DNA of 64,000 nucleotides from Paraburkholderia sabiae (lineage in GTDB: Bacteria; Pseudomonadota; Gammaproteobacteria; Burkholderiales; Burkholderiaceae). The position numbers and the translations under genes are program-made. Under the pieces are notes generated by a model. It saw nothing but the letters and a program-made list of their open reading frames with translations. It was not told the origin of the DNA and ran no database searches. Shown in pieces: positions 8,816 through 17,845 of this stretch. Location of the stretch: assembly GCF_030412785.1 (NCBI RefSeq), contig NZ_CP125296.1:2046001-2110000 (forward strand), given 5' to 3'. Within the stretch, counting starts at the first letter, position 1; every line of letters starts with the position of its first letter.

Positions 8816-10375
8816 TCAGAACGCCTTCGCGAGCCTGAATGCCGACACGGCTTCGCGCATCGTTTGAGCCTGACTTTCCAGTGCGCTTGCGGCTGCCGCA
8901 GCCTGTTCGACGAGTGCGGCGTTCTGCTGCGTGACCTGATCCATCTGGCTCACCGCGTGACCGACCTGCTCGATGCCGTCGCTCTGCTCGGCCGTCGCCG
9001 TGGTGATCTCGCCCATGATGCCCGCAACATTGCGCACCGAACGCACGATCTCCGTCATCGTCGCGCCCGCCTTCGTGACAAGGCCGTTGCCGTTCTCGAC
9101 GTGATCGATCGATGCGCCGATCAGCGCCTTGATTTCGCGCGCCGCGCCTGCGCTGCGTTGCGCGAGCGTGCGCACCTCGCCGGCGACGACGGCAAAGCCG
9201 CGTCCCTGCTCGCCCGCACGCGCGGATTCGACGGCCGCGTTCAACGCGAGAATGTTGGTCTGAAATGCAATGCTGTCGATCATGCCGATGATGTCCGCGA
9301 TCTTGCTCGAGCTCGCGCTGATTTCGGCCATCGTCTGCACGGCGCGCTCGACGACTTCACCGCCCTGCTGCGCGAGATCGGCTGCATCGGTGGCGAGCTT
9401 GTTCGCTTCGCGCGCGTGCTCGGCATTCTGGCGCACCGTCGAAGTCAGTTGCTCCATGCTCGCCGCCGTTTCTTCGAGCGATGCCGACTGCTCTTCGGTG
9501 CGGCTCGACAGATCGAGATTGCCCGCTGCGATTTCGCGCGCCGCCGTGTTGATCGCTTCGCAGCTTTCACGCACACCCGACACCGTGCGCGTCAGGCTCG
9601 ACTGCATCCGATGCATCGCGGCAAACAGCTGGCCGATTTCGCTCTTGCTCGCTTCGGGCACACGCACCGTGAGATCGTTCGATGCGATGCGGTCGAGCGC
9701 GTCTGCGGCCTGCGAGAGCGGCCTGGTGACCGTGCGTTGCAGCGCCAGGTAGGCCAGCACGATCAGACCGACTGCGATCGCGATACCGAGCATCACCGTA
9801 CCGACGATCCACTGAAAGCGCTGATTGCCGGCTGCGAGCGCATCGTCGGAAAGCTGGTTCGCGAGCTTCTGGAATTTCTCGACGTTGGCCGAGTAGACCT
9901 GACCCGACAGCGTGATGTCGCTATCGTTGAGCTTCGCGTACGCGGCTGTGTCGCCATTGCGCAGCGCGTCGCAAGCGCGGTTGAGCGCAGTGGCGAGCTG
10001 TACCGCCGAATCGAGAACCTGCTGCTTGAGCGTCGCGTCGATACCGTCGAACGCGGGCGCTTTTTCGAAGGCCTGCGTTTCGCGCGCCGACAGATCGAGC
10101 GTGCGTTGCGCACTCTGCAACGCGGAATCGCGCGTCGCCGTGTCGTTGCGTTCCTTGAGTGCCGTGTAAGCGCGCATCAGCGCCGAGCGCGTGCGCGCCG
10201 TGTCCTTGTAGGCATCGTTGACGAGAATGGTCTGACGCGCCATGTCCCGCAGATTCTGCGCATTGCCGTTGGTGATCTTCAACGCGCCGATGCCCACCAC
10301 GCCGCCCAGCAGAATCATCGACGCGAATACCACAAGCAAAGCAAGAAGGCTGGCCCGTACCGTAACGTTGCGCAT
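8816..10375 (-). CDS. Methyl-accepting chemotaxis protein (4-helix-bundle type)
   Basis: 519 residues. TM1 is residues 8-32, the Tar-type four-helix bundle runs to about 188, TM2 is about 189-211, then HAMP ('RTVTRPLSQAADALDRIASN') and the signalling tip '[20 protein letters not shown]'. It ends in 'FRLAKAF', so it lacks the CheR-binding pentapeptide of the receptor at 3510-5213 and would need assistance for adaptation in a mixed array. No che genes adjoin it. The signal ligand is unknown. Confidence 0.95.
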   Translation of the reverse strand: MRNVTVRASLLALLVVFASMILLGGVVGIGALKITNGNAQNLRDMARQTILVNDAYKDTARTRSALMRAYTALKERNDTATRDSALQSAQRTLDLSARETQAFEKAPAFDGIDATLKQQVLDSAVQLATALNRACDALRNGDTAAYAKLNDSDITLSGQVYSANVEKFQKLANQLSDDALAAGNQRFQWIVGTVMLGIAIAVGLIVLAYLALQRTVTRPLSQAADALDRIASNDLTVRVPEASKSEIGQLFAAMHRMQSSLTRTVSGVRESCEAINTAAREIAAGNLDLSSRTEEQSASLEETAASMEQLTSTVRQNAEHAREANKLATDAADLAQQGGEVVERAVQTMAEISASSSKIADIIGMIDSIAFQTNILALNAAVESARAGEQGRGFAVVAGEVRTLAQRSAGAAREIKALIGASIDHVENGNGLVTKAGATMTEIVRSVRNVAGIMGEITTATAEQSDGIEQVGHAVSQMDQVTQQNAALVEQAAAAASALESQAQTMREAVSAFRLAKAF

Positions 10376-10556
10376 ACTAGTCGATGCCAGCCCTTGCTGG
10401 CGATGAGTTAAGTAAAACGTTTAACGGCACGATTTGCGAGCGCTTTAGGTTGTCGGGCAATATTTGCCGATCCGCGCAGGACGTCAAGGGGATATGACAG
10501 TGCGAACGCCGCTATTGCCCTGTTCCGGCAAATCGACGGCGAACGACTGTAGAGAT

Positions 10557-10601
10557 ATCTCGCGTCGGGCCGAGCTTTCGAGGCTCGCCCGAACGCGAGA
10601 T
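10557..10601. terminator. Long stem-loop after sdhE, probable operon end
   Basis: ATCTCGCGT (10557-10565) pairs with ACGCGAGAT (10593-10601), then CGGGC with GCCCG and GAGC with GCTC, around a loop at 10576-10582. That is 18 pairs with two single-base bulges. It lies 46 bases beyond the sdhE stop in the 271-bp gap before the chemoreceptor gene. There is no U-run on either strand, so it may protect the mRNA 3' end and not terminate by itself. Confidence 0.5.
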
Positions 10602-10646
10602 GAGAGACGAGAGGCGCTGCTTTTACCGTCAATGTGCATACAGCGT

Positions 10647-10919
10647 TCAAGCTGTACGCAGCATCTCCAGCACCCGCCTGACATCTGCGTCGGCGAGGTC
10701 GCCTTCCGGTTCCTTGCGTGCGAGCAGCAAGTCCATCAGGTCGTTATCGCTCAGTTCGAGCAGGCGCGTGAGCGCGCCCACGTCCGCATCACTGAGATCA
10801 TGCTCATATCGGCTGAAAAAACGTTCGAAGATCAGATCGTTTTCCAGCAGGCCGCGCCGTGCGCGCCAGCGTAGGCGCGCGCGGCGAAGGGGGTCGGTCT
10901 GATGTGACGCGTCGTCCAT
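10647..10919 (-). CDS. sdhE: FAD assembly factor SdhE (succinate dehydrogenase flavinylation)
   Basis: 90 residues from ATG 10919. The signature 'RARLRWRARRGLLENDLIFERFF' region contains the conserved R-R-G-x-x-E-x-D/N-x-x motif of the SdhE/Sdh5/YgfY family, followed by 'LLELSDNDLMDLLLARKEP'. It attaches FAD covalently to SdhA in the cytoplasm. It follows sdhB as the fifth gene of the operon. An in-frame ATG at 11003 would add 28 residues translated from a hairpin-rich spacer; I prefer 10919 because the family begins there. Confidence 0.88.
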   Translation of the reverse strand: MDDASHQTDPLRRARLRWRARRGLLENDLIFERFFSRYEHDLSDADVGALTRLLELSDNDLMDLLLARKEPEGDLADADVRRVLEMLRTA

Positions 10920-10935
10920 GTCAGTACGCGAAGGG

Positions 10936-10971
10936 CCGCTCCCGAGCGGACTGACCGCCCCCTCGGGGGGC
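10936..10971. repeat. Paired GC-rich hairpins in sdhB-sdhE spacer
   Basis: Two perfect inverted repeats stand side by side: CCGCTC/GAGCGG (10936-10949, 2-nt loop) and GCCCCC/GGGGGC (10957-10971, 3-nt loop). They separate sdhB from sdhE. Such spacer elements with CCCCCCGAGGGGGC cores recur between genes in Burkholderia relatives, as far as I recall; that is from memory and not shown by this window. They may stabilise the upstream mRNA or lower sdhE expression. Confidence 0.5.
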
Positions 10972-11005
10972 AGCGAACGATAGAGAGCGTGGGGGTTGTT
11001 CATCC

Positions 11006-11710
11006 TCAGACCGTCCGGCGCACCATCAATTCCTTGATCTTGCCGATCGCCTTCGTCGGGTTGAGCCCCTTCGGGCACACGTCGACGCAGTTCATGATCG
11101 TATGGCAACGGAACAGACGGTACGGATCTTCCAGGTTGTCCAGGCGCTCGCCCGTCGCCTCGTCGCGGCTGTCCGCGATGAAACGATAGGCTTGCAGCAG
11201 GCCCGCCGGGCCGACGAACTTGTCCGGATTCCACCAGAAGCTCGGGCACGACGTCGAGCAGCTCGCGCACAGAATGCACTCGTACAGACCGTCGAGTTCG
11301 TCACGCTGTTCCGGCGACTGCAGACGCTCTTTCTCCGGCGGCGGCGTGTCGTTGATCAGGAACGGCTTGATCGAGTGATACTGGTTGAAGAACTGCGTCA
11401 TGTCGACGATCAGGTCGCGCACGACAGGCAGTCCCGGCAGCGGACGCAGCACGATCTTCTGCGGCAGATCGTTCAGGTTCGTCAGACACGCCAGACCGTT
11501 CTTGCCGTTGATGTTCATCGCGTCCGAGCCGCACACGCCTTCACGGCACGAACGGCGGAACGACAGCGTTTCGTCCAGCGCCTTCAGCTTCACCAGCGCG
11601 TCGAGCAGCATGCGCTCGTGCGAGTCGATCTCGATCTCGTACGACTGCATGCGCGGCGCGGCGTCCTTGTCCGGATCGTAGCGATAGATTTCAAATGTAC
11701 GCTTGGCCAT
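11006..11710 (-). CDS. sdhB: Succinate dehydrogenase iron-sulfur subunit
   Basis: 234 residues, the normal SdhB length. All three Fe-S motifs are present: the [2Fe-2S] ligands in '[12 protein letters not shown]' and 'GLAC', the [4Fe-4S] site in '[12 protein letters not shown]', and the [3Fe-4S] site with '[17 protein letters not shown]'. It passes electrons from SdhA-bound FAD to ubiquinone at the SdhC/SdhD membrane anchor (complex II). Its start is 28 bases after the sdhA stop. Confidence 0.98.
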   Translation of the reverse strand: MAKRTFEIYRYDPDKDAAPRMQSYEIEIDSHERMLLDALVKLKALDETLSFRRSCREGVCGSDAMNINGKNGLACLTNLNDLPQKIVLRPLPGLPVVRDLIVDMTQFFNQYHSIKPFLINDTPPPEKERLQSPEQRDELDGLYECILCASCSTSCPSFWWNPDKFVGPAGLLQAYRFIADSRDEATGERLDNLEDPYRLFRCHTIMNCVDVCPKGLNPTKAIGKIKELMVRRTV

Positions 11711-11738
11711 TGTGTGGGGTCCTTTTTGTGCGTGTGCC

Positions 11739-13514
11739 TTAGAAGGTCCGTGCCTTGGGCGGCACCGATTCGACCGTCAGCGGATTCATGTGCACCGGCT
11801 TGTAGTCGAGGCGGTCGCCTTCGCTGTACCACAGCGTATGGCGCAGCCAGTTTTCGTCGTCGCGATGTTCGAAGTCGTTCTGCGCGTGCGCGCCGCGGCT
11901 TTCCTTGCGCGCCTCGGCCGACACCATCGTCGCGCGCGCCACTTCGATCAGGTTCTCCACTTCGAGCGCTTCCACGCGCGCCGTGTTGAACACCTTCGAC
12001 TTGTCCTTCAGATGGATGTGGCCTGCACGTGCGGCCACTTCGCGAATGCGCTCGACGCCTTCAGCCAGCAGCGCCGACGTGCGGAACACGCCTGCATGCT
12101 TCTGCATCGTCGAACGGATGTCGTTGGCGACGTCTTGCGCGTATTCGCCCGAGCTGGAATTGTCGAGCTTCGCCAGACGCGACAGCGCGAAATCAGCGGC
12201 ATCGGCCGGGAGCGGCTTGTGATCCTTGATCTCTTTCACGTGCTTGACGATGTGGTTGCCGGCCGCGCGGCCGAACACCACCAGGTCGAGCAGCGAGTTC
12301 GTGCCCAGACGGTTCGCGCCGTGCACCGACACGCACGAGCATTCGCCCACCGCGTAGAAACCGTTGATCGGGTCTTCGTGGCCCTTCGCGGTGCCCACGA
12401 CCTGACCGTGGATGTTCGTCGGAATGCCGCCCATCTGGTAGTGGATGGTCGGCACGACGGGGATCGGCTCCTTGATGCAGTCGACGTTCGCGAACTTCAG
12501 CGCGATTTCGCGGATCGACGGCAGACGCTTCATGATCGTCTCGGCGCCGATGTGCGACAGGTCGAGCAGCACGTGGTCCTTGTTCGGACCGACGCCGCGG
12601 CCTTCCTTGATTTCCTGGTCCATCGAGCGCGAGACGAAGTCGCGCGGCGCCAGATCCTTCAGCGTCGGTGCATAGCGCTCCATGAAGCGCTCGCCGTTCG
12701 AGTTGCGCAGAATGCCGCCCTCGCCGCGCACGCCTTCCGTGATCAGCACGCCGGCACCGGCGACGCCCGTCGGGTGGAATTGCCAGAATTCCATGTCTTC
12801 GAGCGGGATGCCTGCGCGTGCAGCCATGCCGAGGCCGTCGCCCGTGTTGATGAACGCATTGGTCGACGCCGCGAAGATCCGGCCCGCGCCGCCCGTGGCG
12901 AACAGCGTGGTCTTGCCTTCGAGGATGTAGACGTCGCCCGTTTCCATTTCGAGCGCGGTCACGCCGAGCACGTCGCCTTCGGCGTCGCGGATCAGGTCCA
13001 GCGCCATCCATTCGACGAAGAACGTGGTCTTCGCCGCGACGTTCTGCTGGTACAGCGTGTGCAGCAGTGCGTGGCCCGTACGGTCAGCGGCAGCGCACGC
13101 GCGCTGGACCGGCTTCTCGCCGTAGTTCGCCGTGTGGCCGCCGAACGGGCGCTGGTAGATCGTGCCGTCCGCGTTACGGTCGAACGGCATGCCGAAGTGT
13201 TCCAGTTCGTAGACGGCGTTCGGCGCTTCGCGGCACATGAACTCGATCGCGTCCTGGTCGCCGAGCCAGTCGGAGCCCTTGATCGTGTCGTAGAAGTGGT
13301 AGTGCCAGTTGTCTTCGCTCATGTTGCCGAGCGAGGCGCCGATGCCGCCCTGTGCGGCGACGGTGTGCGAACGCGTCGGGAACACCTTCGAGAGCACGCA
13401 CACGGAGAGGCCCGCGCGCGCGAGCTGCAGCGAGGCGCGCATCCCGGAGCCGCCCGCGCCGACGATGACCACATCGAACTTGCGACGCGGCAGAGAATTC
13501 TTGATTGCAACCAT
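11739..13514 (-). CDS. sdhA: Succinate dehydrogenase flavoprotein subunit
   Basis: 591 residues from ATG 13514 ('[20 protein letters not shown]'). An upstream in-frame start would overlap sdhD and is rejected. The Rossmann FAD motif '[16 protein letters not shown]' is near residue 20. The FAD-attachment segment is '[17 protein letters not shown]', with the His that SdhE flavinylates. '[20 protein letters not shown]' lies in the succinate/FAD region. It oxidises succinate to fumarate in the TCA cycle on the cytoplasmic side of the inner membrane. It is four bases from sdhD. Confidence 0.98.
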   Translation of the reverse strand: MVAIKNSLPRRKFDVVIVGAGGSGMRASLQLARAGLSVCVLSKVFPTRSHTVAAQGGIGASLGNMSEDNWHYHFYDTIKGSDWLGDQDAIEFMCREAPNAVYELEHFGMPFDRNADGTIYQRPFGGHTANYGEKPVQRACAAADRTGHALLHTLYQQNVAAKTTFFVEWMALDLIRDAEGDVLGVTALEMETGDVYILEGKTTLFATGGAGRIFAASTNAFINTGDGLGMAARAGIPLEDMEFWQFHPTGVAGAGVLITEGVRGEGGILRNSNGERFMERYAPTLKDLAPRDFVSRSMDQEIKEGRGVGPNKDHVLLDLSHIGAETIMKRLPSIREIALKFANVDCIKEPIPVVPTIHYQMGGIPTNIHGQVVGTAKGHEDPINGFYAVGECSCVSVHGANRLGTNSLLDLVVFGRAAGNHIVKHVKEIKDHKPLPADAADFALSRLAKLDNSSSGEYAQDVANDIRSTMQKHAGVFRTSALLAEGVERIREVAARAGHIHLKDKSKVFNTARVEALEVENLIEVARATMVSAEARKESRGAHAQNDFEHRDDENWLRHTLWYSEGDRLDYKPVHMNPLTVESVPPKARTF

Positions 13515-13518
13515 TCTT

Positions 13519-13887
13519 TTACACTCTCCAGAGAATCTGCGCAGCGTAGCCCGCACACGCGAGCAGCCAGACGATCGTCAGCGCCTGCAGCAGAAGCCGC
13601 GTGCCCACGGGCTTGATGTAGTCCATCCAGATGTCACGGATGCCGACCCACGCGTGATAGAACAGCGACAGCAGCGCGACGAAGGTGGCGAGCTTCATCC
13701 ACTGCGTGGCGAAGATGCCTGCCCAGCCGTCGTAAGAGAATGCCTGCGCGCCGAAGAACCACGCGAGCAGGATGACGGTGTACACAGCCATGACGACGGC
13801 CGTGATGCGTTGCGCGAGCCAGTCGCGCAGACCGTAGTGCGCGCCCACGACGAGGCGCTTCGAGCCAACCCGGTTATTAGCGGACAT
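13519..13887 (-). CDS. sdhD: Succinate dehydrogenase hydrophobic membrane anchor SdhD
   Basis: 122 residues with three predicted membrane helices (about 25-47, 58-80 and 92-115). '[17 protein letters not shown]' and '[16 protein letters not shown]' are characteristic: the H-x-x-x-G-x-R-D-x-x-x-D-Y segment includes the haem b and quinone-site region of the SdhD family. It anchors SdhA-SdhB with SdhC in the inner membrane. Spacing to sdhC is 3 bases. Confidence 0.95.
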   Translation of the reverse strand: MSANNRVGSKRLVVGAHYGLRDWLAQRITAVVMAVYTVILLAWFFGAQAFSYDGWAGIFATQWMKLATFVALLSLFYHAWVGIRDIWMDYIKPVGTRLLLQALTIVWLLACAGYAAQILWRV

Positions 13888-13890
13888 GTT

Positions 13891-14307
13891 TTAGAAAGCT
13901 CCGAACAGTTTGAGCGCGAAGGCAATCGTCAGGATCGACGACACAACGAGCACGACCACCGATGTGCTCTTGCCGCGTTCCTTCGTGACGGCGTCATGGT
14001 TCGTGTCCATCAGCAGATGGCGCACGCCCGCGCAGAAGTGGAACAGGAACGCCCATGCGAGCACCAGCGTGATCAGCTTGACGATGATGTTCGACAGGAA
14101 GCCCTTGAACACCTCGAAGCTCAGTTCGGAAGTCAGGCTCTGGTCGAAGAGGTAAAGCAGGAACGGAAGGAAGATGAACAGCAGCCCGCCGCTCACGCGG
14201 TGGAGAATCGACACGCGTCCCGCCAGCGGGAGACGGTATGCCGTCAATATCTGCCCGATACCGATGTTCCGGAATTCCGGCCTCGGTTTTTTCAAAGTGT
14301 CAGCCAC
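13891..14307 (-). CDS. sdhC: Succinate dehydrogenase cytochrome b556 subunit SdhC
   Basis: 138 residues. The motif 'RPEFRNIGIGQILTAYRLPL' and 'GRVSILHRVSGGLLF' (the quinone-site S-x-x-H-R-x-S-G) are typical, as is 'HFCAGVRHLLMDTNHD', which contains the haem-ligand His. Three membrane helices follow. It is the first gene of sdhCDAB-sdhE. Its promoter lies in 14308-14506, shared with a divergent LysR gene and containing an inverted repeat. Confidence 0.96.
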   Translation of the reverse strand: MADTLKKPRPEFRNIGIGQILTAYRLPLAGRVSILHRVSGGLLFIFLPFLLYLFDQSLTSELSFEVFKGFLSNIIVKLITLVLAWAFLFHFCAGVRHLLMDTNHDAVTKERGKSTSVVVLVVSSILTIAFALKLFGAF

Positions 14308-14423
14308 AAATAGACCCCTTTCGGCATTTCAAAAGAAACGATCACAGGCGCGACGCGTCCTGCTTTCTCCTCTTGACGCTTGTTTGGGGACGTTATCCGG
14401 GGAGACTTCCAGGCGGCGGACCG

Positions 14424-14476
14424 CGCGATAGCGATATTTTGTCGCGGGACTGTTATACTGTCCAATATCTATCGCG
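14424..14476. promoter_or_regulatory. Inverted repeat in sdhC / LysR divergent promoter
   Basis: CGCGATAGCGATATT (14424-14438) and AATATCTATCGCG (14464-14476) are inverted copies matching over 13 positions, with a 2-base insertion in the left arm. The spacing and position, 30 bases before the LysR start codon, suit a LysR-type regulator site or an RNA hairpin at the mRNA start. The ATATCGC core recurs at 14500-14506 beside the ATG. Confidence 0.45.
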
Positions 14477-14506
14477 TCTTTCTGAAATAGCTTTTACAGA
14501 TATCGC

Positions 14507-15403
14507 ATGGAACTGCGCCATATCCGCTACTTTCTCGCCGTCGCCGACGAGCGCAATGTCACGCGCGCGGCGGAACGACTGGGCATCGGCCAGCCGCCGC
14601 TCAGCCAGCAGATTCACGCGCTCGAAGACGAACTCGGCGTGCGCCTGTTCCGCCGCACGGGGCACGGCGTCGTGCTGACGGAAGCGGGCGAAGCGTTCGC
14701 CGCCGATGCCAAGCGCATCCTGCACGACACGCGCCTTGCTGTCGAAAAGGCGCAGAGCGCCGGGCGCGGCGAAATCGGCCAGTTCAATATCGGCTTCACG
14801 GGCTCGGCGGCTTTCAATCCTGTCGTGTCGAAGCTGATTCGCGCGTACCGGCAGGCTTATCCGAATGTCACGCTGACGCTGGCCGAAGGCAATACGGCGC
14901 AACTGCTCGCCTATCTCGACGACGGCCGCGTGGATGTTGCGTTCGTGCGGCTCGGTAGCCAGTCGCCTGCTGGCGTGCAGTTCCATCACATCGCCATCGA
15001 GCCGATGAAAATCGTGCTGCCCGCCACGCATCGTCTCGCGAAGAAACGCAAGATCGCGCTGTCCGAACTCGCGGAAGATCCGTTCGTGATGCTGCCGCGC
15101 GAAGCAAGCCCCACGCTGCACGATGTGATCGTTGGCGCGTGCAGGGAAGCAGGTTTCGAGCCGATTGCGGGTCAGCAGGCGCCGCAGTTGTCGTCGGTCG
15201 TGAATCTGGTCGCAGCGGAGTTCGGTGTTTCGCTGGTGCCCGCTTCCGTGTGCCAGATTCGCGTTGAAGGCGTCGTCTATACGGACGTGCTCGGCAACCC
15301 CATTTCGATTCGTCTCGCGCTCGCGTCGCGTATCGAATCGACGCCAGCGAAGACTGCGAACTTTCTCGAGAAGGCAATGGTGTTTGCTTCTCCGATCGAG
15401 TAA
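14507..15403 (+). CDS. LysR-family transcriptional regulator (CatR/BenM-like)
   Basis: 298 residues. It has the N-terminal HTH 'MELRHIRYFLAVADERNVTRAAERL...QPPLSQQIHALEDELG', in the form typical of the CatR/BenM/CbnR subgroup, and a periplasmic-binding-protein-like effector domain from about residue 90. It is divergent from sdhC. Members of this subgroup usually respond to aromatic or carboxylic acid intermediates; whether this one controls sdh is not shown. No neighbouring aromatic pathway genes are visible; the next gene is a LysE exporter convergent with it. Confidence 0.9.
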   Translation: MELRHIRYFLAVADERNVTRAAERLGIGQPPLSQQIHALEDELGVRLFRRTGHGVVLTEAGEAFAADAKRILHDTRLAVEKAQSAGRGEIGQFNIGFTGSAAFNPVVSKLIRAYRQAYPNVTLTLAEGNTAQLLAYLDDGRVDVAFVRLGSQSPAGVQFHHIAIEPMKIVLPATHRLAKKRKIALSELAEDPFVMLPREASPTLHDVIVGACREAGFEPIAGQQAPQLSSVVNLVAAEFGVSLVPASVCQIRVEGVVYTDVLGNPISIRLALASRIESTPAKTANFLEKAMVFASPIE

Positions 15404-15431
15404 ACGATCAACGTTGAAGAGCGGCGCAAGA

Positions 15432-16070
15432 TCACGCAGTCAGATTCCAATGCCAAGCATCCAGCGCCATCTTCAGGCCGAGCGCAAAAAGCATCGCACC
15501 CATCACGCAGCGTTGAACATCGAGCCAATGTGGGCGTGTCGAAAGAAAACGCGCGAGGCTGCCTGAGAACGTCGCCACAGCCGCATTGACGGACGCGAAC
15601 GCGAAAATCAGCGAGAAGCCCAGCGTCAGCGACTGCCGGAATACGCTGTCGCCGTGATAGTCGATGAACTGCGGCAGCAAGGACAGAAAGATCAGCGCGA
15701 GCTTGGGATTCAACAGGCTCGTCGTCGCGCCCATCGCAAACAGACGGCGCGGCTTTTCGATCGATTTCACTTCGACCTGCAGCGGCGAGCGCCCGCCCGG
15801 CCTCAGCATCTGCCACGCGAGATACAGCAGGTAGCTTGCACCGCATATCGCCAGCAGGCGTCCCGCGCCGGGTATCGCGAGAAACAGTGTCGTAATGCCG
15901 AACGCGGCGCCGAACATGTACGTCAGATAGCCGAGCATCACACCCGCCAGCGAGATCAGTCCTGCTCGCGTGCCCTGCGCGACGGAACGCATCATCACGT
16001 ACACCATGTTGGGGCCGGGCGTCACGGCCAGCATGCCGCCCACTGTGATGAATTCGACCATCGATCTCAT
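15432..16070 (-). CDS. LysE/RhtB-family amino acid exporter
   Basis: 212 residues with about six membrane helices. The N-terminal 'AVTPGPNMVYVM' is the LysE superfamily G-P-N motif. 'GATTSLLNPKLALIFLSLLPQF' is the conserved N-P-K segment in the middle. It would export an amino acid or derivative from the cytoplasm by proton antiport. It is divergent from the LysR gene at 16187 (116-bp spacer), the common regulator-exporter arrangement (as in LysG/LysE and ArgP/ArgO). The substrate is not determined. Confidence 0.92.
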   Translation of the reverse strand: MRSMVEFITVGGMLAVTPGPNMVYVMMRSVAQGTRAGLISLAGVMLGYLTYMFGAAFGITTLFLAIPGAGRLLAICGASYLLYLAWQMLRPGGRSPLQVEVKSIEKPRRLFAMGATTSLLNPKLALIFLSLLPQFIDYHGDSVFRQSLTLGFSLIFAFASVNAAVATFSGSLARFLSTRPHWLDVQRCVMGAMLFALGLKMALDAWHWNLTA

Positions 16071-16186
16071 GCGCTACCTCGTCATTCCTGCGATACGTCA
16101 CGATTGCAGTATCGGAGTGCGGGACAGCTAAGTAAAACGATTTAAACTGAACGGATTCTTCATTTTTTCTGAGTAATCGAATAGCG

Positions 16187-17038
16187 ATGAAAAAGCTCGA
16201 TCTCGACGTGCTGGAAATGATCATCTCCGTGGCCGATACGGGGTCGTTTGCGCGCGCCGCGGCTTCGCTGCATCGCACGCCGTCGGCCGTCAGCATGCAG
16301 ATCAAGACCATCGAGGAAGCGCTCGGCAAACCGCTATTCCTGCGAACCACGCGCAACGTCGCGTTGACGGAAGACGGCCGGATGCTGGTCGACTATGGAC
16401 GGAAGATGCTGGCGATGCGTGAGGAAGCGTGGTCGTCGGTGGTGCGTCCGGAGATTCGCGGCCGTGTCACGATCGGCGTACCCGACGACTACGCGTCGTC
16501 GCTGCTGCCTACCGTGCTGCGTAAATTCGCGGTCGCGCATCCGCGCGTGCAGGTTCGCGTGATCGGCATGCCCAGCAGCGCGCTCGTTCCGCTGCTCAAG
16601 GACAACACGCTCGATCTCGCGTGCATCACGAAGACACGCGGCATCACGGGCGAACCGATCCGCTCGGAGCCGATGGTATGGGTGGCCGCGCGCGGCAATC
16701 AGCAGATATGGAAGGAACGACCGCTGCCTATCGCCGTCTTCGCGCCGGGCAGCACGGCACGCGCGCATGCGATCGGCGCGCTGCAGCAGGCCAATATCCG
16801 CTATCGGATGTCGTATGAAAGCCCCAGTCTTTTGGGGCTGATCTGCATGGTCGAGGCGGGGCTGGCCATTGCGCCGCTCGCGCGTTGCAGCGTGCCGCCG
16901 CATCTCGCGCAAGTCGGCGAGGCCGAAGGCTTGCCGCCGATGGCCCCGCTCGAAGTCGTGCTGGCGCGCAGCGCGCGTTCCGCCCGACCGCCGTGCGATT
17001 TTCTCGCCGATCAGATGCTGGCGGATCTGCGCTCGTGA
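16187..17038 (+). CDS. LysR-family transcriptional regulator, likely of the adjacent LysE exporter
   Basis: 283 residues. HTH 'FARAAASLHRTPSAVSMQIKTIEEALG' is followed by a LysR substrate-binding domain with 'RGRVTIGVPDDYASSLLP' at its start. It is transcribed away from the LysE-type exporter gene, with 116 bp between the start codons. That suggests it activates the exporter in response to the exported amino acid. This is inference from arrangement only. Confidence 0.9.
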   Translation: MKKLDLDVLEMIISVADTGSFARAAASLHRTPSAVSMQIKTIEEALGKPLFLRTTRNVALTEDGRMLVDYGRKMLAMREEAWSSVVRPEIRGRVTIGVPDDYASSLLPTVLRKFAVAHPRVQVRVIGMPSSALVPLLKDNTLDLACITKTRGITGEPIRSEPMVWVAARGNQQIWKERPLPIAVFAPGSTARAHAIGALQQANIRYRMSYESPSLLGLICMVEAGLAIAPLARCSVPPHLAQVGEAEGLPPMAPLEVVLARSARSARPPCDFLADQMLADLRS

Positions 17039-17048
17039 CGCGAACGTT

Positions 17049-17627
17049 CTAGCCGAACGGCTTCACGCCGATCAGCCAGCCATGCAGGAAGAACGCAAAC
17101 GCAATCCAGAGGACAAAGCCCGCGACAACGGGCATCACGTCGCGTGACAACGTGCCTTTCGGATAAACGATGCCTTCGGCATGATCCCGCCGCCGCGCCG
17201 CCGCGTAATCCAGTATTGCCCATACGAGAAATGCGCCGAACAGCACGACCGCGTTCAACGTCCCATTGGCAATCAGATGCCCGAAAGCCCACAGGCCGAC
17301 GCCTGCCGTCATCGGATGTTTGACGATTGCCTTGAAGTGATTGCCCGGCGCATGCGCAGCTGGAAACAGAATGAAAGCGATCAGCGTCAGGAGCCCTGTA
17401 AGGTGCGGCGCCCACACAGGCGGCGCCCAGAGCACGACAGGCTGTCGCCGCGCGATTCCGTAGCCGACGATGATCAGCACCAATCCGATCAGCGACACGA
17501 TCGAATAGGCCGCTTTCCAGTTCTTCTCGCCCATCCGCGCGATGCGCGCCTGACGCCAGTCTTCCGCAACGATGCGGACGGAATGCCCGCCCAGGAACAG
17601 CACCAACCCCAGTATCAGTATCGACAT
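17049..17627 (-). CDS. NnrU-family membrane protein
   Basis: 192 residues from ATG 17627, preceded by GAGGAGC. The N-terminal 'LGLVLFLGGHSVRI' and 'KHPMTAGVGLWAFGHLIANG' are NnrU family hallmarks, with about six membrane helices. NnrU was named for linkage to nitrite/NO reduction in Rhodobacter; the domain also resembles isoprenylcysteine methyltransferase-type membrane enzymes. No denitrification genes are near, so the role here is open. Confidence 0.88.
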   Translation of the reverse strand: MSILILGLVLFLGGHSVRIVAEDWRQARIARMGEKNWKAAYSIVSLIGLVLIIVGYGIARRQPVVLWAPPVWAPHLTGLLTLIAFILFPAAHAPGNHFKAIVKHPMTAGVGLWAFGHLIANGTLNAVVLFGAFLVWAILDYAAARRRDHAEGIVYPKGTLSRDVMPVVAGFVLWIAFAFFLHGWLIGVKPFG

Positions 17628-17845
17628 GAAGGCTCCTCGTGACAGATGTCGCCGGATGGACACGATTGTCCCGCATGATGCCGGCTGTGCCAATATCGCG
17701 ACGCCATGCGCACTGCACACACGCGCATGCGACAATGGCGCGCGCTTTCACGCTACTGCATGACTCCTTTAAAGAAAGCATCAAGGCAAGCTCGCTTGCG
17801 GTTCGCGACATGCCCGCGTCATCGTAGAACCAACAATCACACGCG

